Of a stretch of 64,000 nucleotides of DNA, positions 57,239-64,000 are shown piece after piece (within the stretch, counting starts at the first letter, position 1; every line of letters begins with the position of its first letter). The notes under the pieces are model-generated. The model was given only the letters and a program-made list of their open reading frames with translations. It was not told where the DNA came from and did no database searches. A program made the translations under genes and the position numbers. The stretch spans positions 1-64,000 of the forward strand of contig CAMCYC010000002.1 in the NCBI GenBank assembly GCA_945883795.1, given 5' to 3'. Source of the DNA: Sulfurimonas crateris. Its GTDB lineage: Bacteria > Campylobacterota > Campylobacteria > Campylobacterales > Sulfurimonadaceae.

Positions 57239-59123
57239 ATTGGTATTTTTGGTAAGTAGTTTAGTTTTTGTTTTATCTGCAAGAGAGCAGGTAAATGTTA
57301 ATTTTTCAGACTTAGAAATTAATGATTTTATCAAACTGACATCAAAAATTACAAATAAAAATATTTTGATAAACAATAATATTACTGGAACTGTAAATTT
57401 TGTAAGTAGTACTCCTGTTTATGATGATGAATTGATTAGTATTTTGGTTTCTGTATTGGAGTCAAAAGGGTATACTCTTATTTCTAATGGTTCATTATAC
57501 GAGATAGTTCGTTCAACTGAAGCAGCGCAGCAAAATGTTAGTGTTGTAACAAATGGTAAAAATGTTTCTGGCTCAATAATGGTCACTCAAGCTATAAAAA
57601 TAGTAGGTGAAAATGTAGATATCATAGCTGCAAAAATTCGTTACCTTATCTCAAAAACTGCAAAGCTTATGACAATGAAGGAAAATAACACCCTTTTGCT
57701 TACAGATTATCCTAAAAATATTGAAACTATAAAGCAGGTTATTAAAGAGATAGATGTTAATAATAGTAAATTTATCGTAAAAATTATATATATGAAAAAT
57801 ACAGAAGCTAAAAAATTACAAGTGCGTTTACTTGATGTCGCTAAATCAATTTTTAATCCAAACATTGATTCTGAACAAGTAAAAATAATATTAGATGAGA
57901 ATATTAATGGGATGATTATTGTCGGTAACAAAAAAAATGTTGAAAGAATAGAAGAACTTATCAGCAAACTTGATGTTGAGTCAAGTATAGACAATAGTGT
58001 TAAAATATTTTCTCTTAAAAATTCTGATGCAAAAGCTGTTCTTGCGAGTTTAACAGAAATTATTGCTAAGCAGATTTATTCAGATCCATCGCTTAAACCA
58101 AGTGTTTCCATGAGTGAAGATATTAATGCCATCATCGCAATTGGTGATCCATCTATTGTAAAAGGGATAGAGTTTATTATTAATGAGTTGGATAAAGAAA
58201 AATATCAGGTTTATGTTCAAGCAAGAATTATTAATATCTATAAAAAGAATGCAGAAGATTTAGGGATAAAATATGGTTTTGATGGTGCTGCAGTTTCTTC
58301 TAATGGCGGATTGTACTCTTTAGCAACAAATTTCGGCGGTGCTTCAATATCTACTGCAGCTAGTACACTTATAACCATGCCTGCTAATATAACGAGTGGT
58401 TTTGCGCTTGGTGCTGCAATAGACTTTTTAGAAAAAAATGATGCCTCCAAATCAATTTCAAATCCATCGATACTTTGTATTAATAATAAAGAATCTTCTA
58501 TTTATGTAGGACAAACTATTTCTATCTCAAATGGTGCTACTGTAAATGCTATTTCTGGAACAACAAATAATTATCAAAGAAAAGATGTTGGTTTAACCCT
58601 CAAAATTAAGCCTCGTGTTTCATCAAATGATAAAGTAACACTTGAGGTTGAAACAACTCTAGAGAGTATCGATAGTTTGGGAAATCCTATAACTGGTGAG
58701 CAACCTGTAACATCCAAGCAAGAGGTAAAAACACAATCAATTTTAAGACATGGCGAAAGTGTTATTATCGGTGGACTTGTAAAAAATGTTGACAAAAATG
58801 GGATAAGTAAAATTCCTTTTCTCAGTGACATCCCTCTTCTTGGAAAGTATCTGTTTTCATCATCATCTCAAACTAATGAAGAAACAAATCTTGTTGTTGT
58901 TTTAACTCCTTATGTAATTGATAATAGTGAACAATTATCAAAACTTCAAGCAGATTTAGGATTACTTGCAAATTTGCAAAAAGAGTATGATAAAGAAATT
59001 TTTGACAAAATTGAGAAATCTAAAGGTTTTAAAAAAGATACTTACAATCACGAATCAAATACATCTCAAATAAATCGTAACATGCTAAAACAAAAAGATA
59101 ATCCATTTTCTGGAGCTATGTAG
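57225..59123 (+). CDS. gspD: Type II secretion outer-membrane secretin GspD
   Basis: The 632-residue protein has a signal peptide (1-19), an N0 domain (NVNFSDLEINDFIKLTSKIT), three N-domain repeats with VDVN/IDVNN-style beta-alpha folds, and a C-terminal secretin domain (VGLTLKIKPRVSSN, GGLVKNVD, IPFLSDIPLLGKYLF, TNLVVVLTPYVID). It forms the outer-membrane channel. No lipobox or pilotin gene is seen nearby. Full length for the family. Confidence 0.95.
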   Translation: MKLIRLVFLVSSLVFVLSAREQVNVNFSDLEINDFIKLTSKITNKNILINNNITGTVNFVSSTPVYDDELISILVSVLESKGYTLISNGSLYEIVRSTEAAQQNVSVVTNGKNVSGSIMVTQAIKIVGENVDIIAAKIRYLISKTAKLMTMKENNTLLLTDYPKNIETIKQVIKEIDVNNSKFIVKIIYMKNTEAKKLQVRLLDVAKSIFNPNIDSEQVKIILDENINGMIIVGNKKNVERIEELISKLDVESSIDNSVKIFSLKNSDAKAVLASLTEIIAKQIYSDPSLKPSVSMSEDINAIIAIGDPSIVKGIEFIINELDKEKYQVYVQARIINIYKKNAEDLGIKYGFDGAAVSSNGGLYSLATNFGGASISTAASTLITMPANITSGFALGAAIDFLEKNDASKSISNPSILCINNKESSIYVGQTISISNGATVNAISGTTNNYQRKDVGLTLKIKPRVSSNDKVTLEVETTLESIDSLGNPITGEQPVTSKQEVKTQSILRHGESVIIGGLVKNVDKNGISKIPFLSDIPLLGKYLFSSSSQTNEETNLVVVLTPYVIDNSEQLSKLQADLGLLANLQKEYDKEIFDKIEKSKGFKKDTYNHESNTSQINRNMLKQKDNPFSGAM

Positions 59124-60641
59124 ATGTTAAATTTAGAACCACTTCATAATCTTCATCTTGAAGTATATGAACCAGAAGAATTAAATACAGATTTAAATGT
59201 AAAAAATTTCCTTCTTTTTAGTGAACTTGATGGAGAAATTTGTGCATTTATTTGTGATAGATATCTTGTTGATGCGAGTAATTATTATACAAAATTAGAA
59301 AAACAATATAAGCTTCATATGTTGGATGAAGATTCTTATGAGCGTCTTTATAACCGTTTTCTAGAACTCCGTACAGATAAAACTATGGAGACTATGCAAG
59401 AAGATTCTAGTGATGAAAATAGAGATGGAGATATCTCTCTTACAGATTTTTTACGCACTTCATCTGATATTTTAACAAGTGAAGAATCTGCTCCTATTAT
59501 TAAATTTGTGAATGCACTTTTTTATCAAGCGATTAAGAAAAGGGCTTCAGATATTCATATAGAAGTACAAGAAAAACGGGGTGAAGTTCGATTCCGAATT
59601 GATGGCATGCTTATTAAAAATGCAGATTTAGAGAAAAAAGTTGTCAATCTTATTATTAGTCGTATAAAAGTTATATCAAATCTTGATATTTCAGAAAAAA
59701 GAATCCCTCAAGATGGAAGAACGCAGATAAAAATTGCAGGTGAGAGTTTGGATGTTCGGGTATCTGTTCTTCCAACTTTTTATGGTGAAAGAGTTGTTAT
59801 GAGGCTTCTTATGCAAAGTTCACAAATTCCACAGATAACAGAACTAGGGTTTAATAATGAGCTTATAGGAGATGTTAAAAAGTTACTTCGTGCCTCTCAT
59901 GGGATTATTCTTGTAACTGGTCCAACTGGAAGTGGCAAGACAACATCGTTACACTCATTTTTAAGAGAAGTTGAAGAGCCTGAAAAAAATCTTTTAACAG
60001 TTGAAGACCCTGTTGAGTATAAATCAGATAATATTTCTCAAATTCAGGTAAATGAAAAAGTGGGCTTAACTTTTGCAGCAGCACTTCGCTCGATTTTAAG
60101 ACAAGACCCTGATGTTATCATGATAGGTGAAATCCGTGATGAAGAAACTGCAGCAATAGCAGTTCGTGCAGCACTAACAGGTCACTTGGTTTTTTCAACT
60201 TTGCATACAAATTCCGCATCGGCAACAATTTCACGACTTGCTGACATGGGGATTGAGCCATTTTTAATCTCATCTTCACTTTTAGGAATACTTGCTCAAA
60301 GACTTGTGCGTGTTTTATGTACACATTGCAAAGAGATTGATGTAATCGCCGAAGAGTTTGCTGTTGATTATAATATACAAGAGGGATCAGAAATTTATAA
60401 AGCATGTGGATGTAAGCAGTGCGGTTATAGTGGATATTCAGGTCGTCGCTCCATTGGTGAACTTTTAGTGATGAATGATAAAATAAGAGAGTTACTAAAA
60501 ACAACAACAGATGAACACAGTATAAAGGTTGCACTTGAGGCAGATGGTTTAAAAACTATATCAAGACAACTTTCCTTGATGCTTGTTAATGGGGAAACAT
60601 CTTTAGACGAAGCTATCCGTATCGGCTTAGGGCATGCGTAG
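59124..60641 (+). CDS. gspE: Type II secretion ATPase GspE
   Basis: The 505-residue cytosolic ATPase has a divergent N-terminal domain (1-110), then the canonical core: Walker A GPTGSGKT (266-273), TVEDPVEY (292-299), Walker B MIGEIRDEE (333-341) and HTNSA (361-365). A metal-binding module has Cys at 399, 402, 430 and 433. It powers pseudopilus assembly with GspF and GspL. The ATG directly follows the gspD stop; gspI overlaps its end. Confidence 0.95.
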   Translation: MLNLEPLHNLHLEVYEPEELNTDLNVKNFLLFSELDGEICAFICDRYLVDASNYYTKLEKQYKLHMLDEDSYERLYNRFLELRTDKTMETMQEDSSDENRDGDISLTDFLRTSSDILTSEESAPIIKFVNALFYQAIKKRASDIHIEVQEKRGEVRFRIDGMLIKNADLEKKVVNLIISRIKVISNLDISEKRIPQDGRTQIKIAGESLDVRVSVLPTFYGERVVMRLLMQSSQIPQITELGFNNELIGDVKKLLRASHGIILVTGPTGSGKTTSLHSFLREVEEPEKNLLTVEDPVEYKSDNISQIQVNEKVGLTFAAALRSILRQDPDVIMIGEIRDEETAAIAVRAALTGHLVFSTLHTNSASATISRLADMGIEPFLISSSLLGILAQRLVRVLCTHCKEIDVIAEEFAVDYNIQEGSEIYKACGCKQCGYSGYSGRRSIGELLVMNDKIRELLKTTTDEHSIKVALEADGLKTISRQLSLMLVNGETSLDEAIRIGLGHA

Positions 60642-61074
60642 AGGGTTTACTCTTATAGAGGTGATGGTGGCGGTTATGATTATAGCAGTTGTTATCATGG
60701 CACTTTTACAAATGTATGCAAATAATACTCACATCTTTTCAGTTTTTAAAGAAAAAATAAAAACAAATCAATATTCTTCATTACTTTTTTCAAATCAAAA
60801 TTATGGGTTTGAAAATACTGACATACATCTCGATGATTTAATAACTGAATTCCAACTAGAAGATGACTTAAGGAGGAAACTCAAAGAGATGAAAGCTGAA
60901 ATTTTGTATCAAATAGTTGAAGAAATCGACTTAAGTGAAAATAGTGAAACGAATCAAACGAATGAAATGGAAGACACACAAACGGTGACGCCAACGATGA
61001 TTATTGAGTTAGGAAAAACAATTTTAAAACTTGATAACTCTTCAAATGCACTTCTAAGGATTAGAGTCCAATGA
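60634..61074 (+). CDS. gspI: Minor pseudopilin, GspI-like
   Basis: The 146-residue protein has the prepilin signal RRG-FTLIEVMVAVMIIAVVI with Gly at -1. The periplasmic part is short, acidic and rich in Glu/Gln/Thr near residues 90-115, unlike a standard GspI. The assignment is by place before the GspJ-like gene and by the signal. It overlaps gspE by 8 bases and the next gene by 4. Confidence 0.65.
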   Translation: MRRGFTLIEVMVAVMIIAVVIMALLQMYANNTHIFSVFKEKIKTNQYSSLLFSNQNYGFENTDIHLDDLITEFQLEDDLRRKLKEMKAEILYQIVEEIDLSENSETNQTNEMEDTQTVTPTMIIELGKTILKLDNSSNALLRIRVQ

Positions 61075-61607
61075 AAAAAGGATTTACCCTTATAGAGGTA
61101 TTGATATCTGTAGTTATATTGTCTATTATGATGCTTTTTTTATATAAAAGTTATGCATCACTAAATTATTCAAATAAATTTTATAAGGCTGAAGTTCAAC
61201 TTATAAAAGAGGAACAACTTCTTAAAAAAGTGATTTTTTTAGATTTTTCTTTAGCTTTGATAAGTTCTACTACTATTATGAATCAAGATAAAAATTCAGA
61301 TATAGTAATGTTACAAAGCACAAATTCTTTACATAGAATGTACAATCCATATATCACTTATATCATAAATAAATCGAAACTTTATAGACTCGAATCATTA
61401 AAAAAACTAACTTTTCCATTTGATGCTGAGAGTGATTTTATTGTTGATTTTCTTGGTGAAGTTGAAAAAATGAGAGTTTATACAAATGATCAAAATAGCT
61501 CAAATACAACAGCTGGAGCTTCTATGGTGGAACTATTTTTAGTAAATATCAATTTTAAGAAAAAAGATAAAGAGATATTACTAAAAATCAAAGCGTTAGA
61601 AAGTTGA
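61071..61607 (+). CDS. gspJ: Minor pseudopilin, GspJ-like
   Basis: The 178-residue protein has the prepilin signal KKG-FTLIEVLISVVILSIMML with Gly at -1. The size and the RMYNPYITYIINKSKLYRLE stretch are consistent with GspJ, a pseudopilus tip component. It is the last gene of the secretion operon. No strong terminator was found in the 79 bases that follow. Confidence 0.65.
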   Translation: MKKGFTLIEVLISVVILSIMMLFLYKSYASLNYSNKFYKAEVQLIKEEQLLKKVIFLDFSLALISSTTIMNQDKNSDIVMLQSTNSLHRMYNPYITYIINKSKLYRLESLKKLTFPFDAESDFIVDFLGEVEKMRVYTNDQNSSNTTAGASMVELFLVNINFKKKDKEILLKIKALES

Positions 61608-61651
61608 GGCGATTTTACAAATTTTAGTTTTAAAAATCAGTCTAAATAGTG

Positions 61652-61657
61652 TATAAT
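61652..61657 (+). promoter_or_regulatory. Probable -10 box for the accD operon
   Basis: GTATAATCAAAAA in the 79-base gap after gspJ, 29 bases before the accD TTG start. The same string precedes the 93-aa gene at 33903. Confidence 0.55.
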
Positions 61658-61686
61658 CAAAAATTATTTATATTTAAGGAATTTTC

Positions 61687-62529
61687 TTGAACCTGTTAAA
61701 CCTTTTTACTAAATCAGATACAAGGCAACAAGCAACAAAAAGTGAAGCGCCGGCTCATTGGATTAAATGCCCCTCATGCCAAGCTTTGATGTACTACAAA
61801 GAAGTAGAAAATCAAAAATATGTATGTCCAAAATGTAGTTACCATCTTCGTATAGGTGTAAAAGAAAGATTAGAACTTTTAGTGGATGAGGGTACTTTTG
61901 TAGAATTTGATGAAAATTTGAAGCCTATTGACCCACTCAATTTCGTCGATAAAAAATCATATACAAAGAGAATAGAAGAAGGTACTCAAAAAACTGGTCG
62001 TAGTTCCTCTGTTGTAAGCGGTGAGTGTAAAATTCATGGTGTGAGTACGCAACTTGTGGTATTTGACTTTACTTTTATGGGTGGTTCTTTAGGTTCTGTT
62101 GAGGGTGAAAAAATTGTTCGTGCTATTAATCGTGCCATTGCTAAAAGAGAAGGGATAATAATTATAAGTGCTAGTGGTGGTGCTAGAATGCAAGAAAGTA
62201 CCTATTCTCTTATGCAAATGAGTAAAACTTCTGCGGCATTAGCAAAACTAGCAAAACATAATCTTCCTTATATCTCTGTTTTAACAGACCCAACTATGGG
62301 TGGAGTAAGTGCGTCTTTTGCAACTTTAGGTGACATTATTATAGCTGAGCCTGGAGCACTTATTGGTTTTGCTGGACAAAGAGTTATTAAGCAAACAATA
62401 GGTTCTGATTTGCCAAACGGATTTCAGCGAGCAGAATTTTTATTAGAAAAAGGTTCTATTGATATGATTGTTAATAGAAATGAACTTAAAAAGACACTTG
62501 CAGATATTTTAACATTATTGGTAAGTTAA
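61687..62529 (+). CDS. accD: Acetyl-CoA carboxylase carboxyltransferase subunit beta
   Basis: AccD with AccA transfers carboxyl from biotin to acetyl-CoA in fatty acid synthesis. The 280-residue protein has an N-terminal zinc ribbon (IKCPSCQALMYY, YVCPKCSYHL) and the crotonase-like core ISASGGARMQES, DPTMGGVSASFA and GFAGQRVI. The start is TTG 61687 with AAGGA seven bases before; no upstream ATG is in frame. It heads accD-thiE-rlmH-dksA. Confidence 0.96.
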   Translation: MNLLNLFTKSDTRQQATKSEAPAHWIKCPSCQALMYYKEVENQKYVCPKCSYHLRIGVKERLELLVDEGTFVEFDENLKPIDPLNFVDKKSYTKRIEEGTQKTGRSSSVVSGECKIHGVSTQLVVFDFTFMGGSLGSVEGEKIVRAINRAIAKREGIIIISASGGARMQESTYSLMQMSKTSAALAKLAKHNLPYISVLTDPTMGGVSASFATLGDIIIAEPGALIGFAGQRVIKQTIGSDLPNGFQRAEFLLEKGSIDMIVNRNELKKTLADILTLLVS

Positions 62530-62537
62530 ATTATAAC

Positions 62538-63101
62538 ATGCGTCTTTATGCACTTTGTGATCAAAAACTTTTAGATACTAATAATGTTACATTAAGAGAA
62601 TTTATTAATATTGCAAAACAAAATTCTGCGGAAATAATTCAGTATAGGAACAAAGAGGCAGATATCGCTTTTATTAAACATCAACTGATTCAAATACGAA
62701 AACAGTTTGATGGTTTTTTAATTGTAAATGATGCTTATGAATTGATTGAATTTTGTGATGGTGTTCATATTGGTCAAGGAGATTTAAGAAAAATTGATAG
62801 TGATGCTTTTAAAGCGATGAAAGTGCTCAGAAGTGTTGTAAGTAAAGATAAAATTATTGGTTTATCTACTCATAACGAACTAGAAGTTATTCAAGCGAAT
62901 GAGTTTGATTTGAATTATATAGGCTTAGGTGCTTTTAGGAGTACAGCTACAAAACAAGATACCGTATCTGTTTTAGGAGATAGTTTAGATTCTATAGCTG
63001 CAAAGTCTAGACATTTTGTTGCAGCTATTGGTGGTGTAAAAAAACATGACAATTTTAAGCATGTTACTTATCATGTTATAGGTAGTGGGCTTTTATCATG
63101 A
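62538..63101 (+). CDS. thiE: Thiamine-phosphate synthase-like protein
   Basis: The 187-residue TIM-barrel protein has the ThiE pattern: [49 protein letters not shown] and AIGGV. It is expected to join HMP-diphosphate and thiazole phosphate. Slightly short for the family. Its stop overlaps rlmH by 4 bases. Confidence 0.85.
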   Translation: MRLYALCDQKLLDTNNVTLREFINIAKQNSAEIIQYRNKEADIAFIKHQLIQIRKQFDGFLIVNDAYELIEFCDGVHIGQGDLRKIDSDAFKAMKVLRSVVSKDKIIGLSTHNELEVIQANEFDLNYIGLGAFRSTATKQDTVSVLGDSLDSIAAKSRHFVAAIGGVKKHDNFKHVTYHVIGSGLLS

Positions 63102-63556
63102 ATATTGATATTATATCAATCGCAAAAAAGGAGAAAACTCTTTATGACCCTTTATATAAAGATTTGATTAAAATGATTTCTCGTTTTGCAAAAGTAGATG
63201 AAAATGAACTTTTTCCAAAAGATGTAGCAAAAGCACATATAGTATCCCCAGAAGCTTCACAACTCTCATATACAAGAGCTTTGGAACCATATCTTGGGGG
63301 TGGGTTTTGCATAAGTTTGGACCCAAATGGTAAATTGATAGATAGTTTTGAATTTAGTAAGCTATTAAATGATAAGATGTCGGTAAAATTTTTCATAGGT
63401 GGAGCTTATGGTTTTGAAAAAAGTTTTTTAAGAAAAAGTGATATTGTTATAAGTTTAGGAAATTTAACGATGAGTCATAAAATAGCAAAAGTTGTTTTGT
63501 TAGAGCAGATTTATAGAGCCTTTTCTATATTAAGTAATCACCCATATCATAAATAA
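63098..63556 (+). CDS. rlmH: 23S rRNA (pseudouridine-1915 N3)-methyltransferase
   Basis: The 152-residue SPOUT-family methyltransferase has the knotted C-terminus with FFIGGAYGF and [23 protein letters not shown] (SAM site). It modifies helix 69 of the large ribosomal RNA. Length typical. It lies between thiE and dksA, an order known in the phylum. Confidence 0.94.
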   Translation: MNIDIISIAKKEKTLYDPLYKDLIKMISRFAKVDENELFPKDVAKAHIVSPEASQLSYTRALEPYLGGGFCISLDPNGKLIDSFEFSKLLNDKMSVKFFIGGAYGFEKSFLRKSDIVISLGNLTMSHKIAKVVLLEQIYRAFSILSNHPYHK

Positions 63557-63571
63557 AAAAGAGGATAGTCA

Positions 63572-63922
63572 GTGCAAGAGAGTGAATTTAAATATTTTAA
63601 AGATATTTTAGAGAGCCGTAAAAAGCAGATACTCAAAAATATTAGTGGTGTGAATAATGAGCTAGATGAGCTTAGTACGCTAGAATTGAATGATGAAGGT
63701 GATTACGCTTCTGCAAATAATAATTCTATGATTGAAAGTGCTATAGTGCAACAACAAGAAAAAGAGTTACAAGAGATTGGTGTTACCTTAGCAAAAATCG
63801 CAAATCGTACTTATGGAATATGTGAGATGTGTGAAGATCTTATAGGTTTTCAGCGTTTAAAAGTAAAACCGCATGCTATTTATTGTATAGACTGTAGAGA
63901 AATTGTAGAAAAATCTAAATAA
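63572..63922 (+). CDS. dksA: DksA/TraR-type C4 zinc-finger transcription factor
   Basis: The 116-residue protein has an N-terminal coiled coil with the DEGDYAS segment near its tip (the acidic tip of DksA proteins). The C-terminal zinc finger is CEMCEDLIGF...YCIDCREIVE. It probably binds the RNA polymerase secondary channel with ppGpp to tune stringent-response promoters. The start is GTG 63572 with GAGGA upstream. A little shorter than E. coli DksA. Confidence 0.88.
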   Translation: MQESEFKYFKDILESRKKQILKNISGVNNELDELSTLELNDEGDYASANNNSMIESAIVQQQEKELQEIGVTLAKIANRTYGICEMCEDLIGFQRLKVKPHAIYCIDCREIVEKSK

Positions 63923-63938
63923 CTTAAAGGAAAACAAA

Positions 63939-64000
63939 ATGCATATTAAAAGATACACTGTAGCTTCATTGATATTTATTATTTTAGTAGGGTGGTATAT
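63939..64000 (+). CDS. Start of a membrane protein, cut by window end
   Basis: ATG 63939 with AAAGGA nine bases upstream opens a frame that starts MHIKRYTVASLIFIILVGWY and continues to the window edge. The hydrophobic stretch after the basic start suggests a signal anchor or first transmembrane helix. No function can be assigned. Confidence 0.6.
   Translation, partial: MHIKRYTVASLIFIILVGWY

Noticed and set aside
60118-60534. A 138-codon minus-strand open frame inside gspE
   Set aside because: It is antisense to the highly conserved Walker B and Cys region of GspE and has no plausible protein features.

Overview
The window is an AT-rich stretch of chromosome from a member of the Campylobacterota (Epsilonproteobacteria), most likely a Sulfurimonas/Sulfuricurvum-type environmental sulfur bacterium rather than a host-associated Campylobacter. 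The evidence is the gene order: ftsY-tlpA divergent from ygfA-rny; polyprenyl synthase-hemA-proS-fxsA-hemC-ubiD; and accD-thiE-rlmH-dksA. All are arrangements I associate with this phylum. The proteins also look Campylobacterota-like, and promoters are mostly a TATAAT box with a weak or absent -35. I saw no tRNA, rRNA, CRISPR array or intact insertion sequence.

Region 1 (1-13.2 kb) holds four consecutive exported proteins on the + strand. The first is a repeat-rich surface protein cut by the window start, with two copies of an N-terminal module, a poly-Ser linker and six cadherin/Ig-like 'VNDAP' repeats. It is followed by a 2132-aa modular protein, a 488-aa protein and a 451-aa putative zinc metalloprotease. 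The last three share a short 'GW(N/Q)...G(Y/F)W' module, used at the N-terminus in two and at the C-terminus in the protease. Terminator-like hairpins follow genes 2, 3 and 4; the one after gene 2 has no T-run.

Region 2 (13.2-19 kb) holds pepA, a small accessory scar (a truncated transposase start and an orphan superfamily-3/DUF5906-type helicase), alr, an agmatine deiminase-family gene and nadK.

Region 3 (19-45 kb) is housekeeping. It covers guaB, ftsY, a TlpA-type lipoprotein, folate and RNA turnover genes, a DUF3365-type haem protein, a FieF-like cation exporter and cmoB. It continues with nadE-aminotransferase-lpxK-argB, then prenyl synthase-hemA-proS-fxsA-dsb-hemC-ubiD-argH-osmC-nhaA. 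ProS is the compact form that lacks the usual bacterial editing insertion.

Region 4 (45.3-51.5 kb) is the glutamate synthase operon gltBD behind a recognisable promoter, with a perfect 15-bp dyad upstream of it.

Region 5 (51.5-61.6 kb) is a compact twelve-gene type II secretion operon in the unusual order G-H-F-K-L-M-N-C-D-E-I-J, without a prepilin peptidase. Most junctions overlap or abut, so it is probably one transcript. The exported proteins of region 1 are plausible but unproven clients.

Region 6 (61.6-64 kb) is accD-thiE-rlmH-dksA and the start of a membrane protein that runs off the window. The most notable items are the shared-module surface cluster, the T2SS operon with divergent minor components, the editing-domain-less ProS, the orphan helicase beside a transposase remnant, and the gltB upstream dyad.
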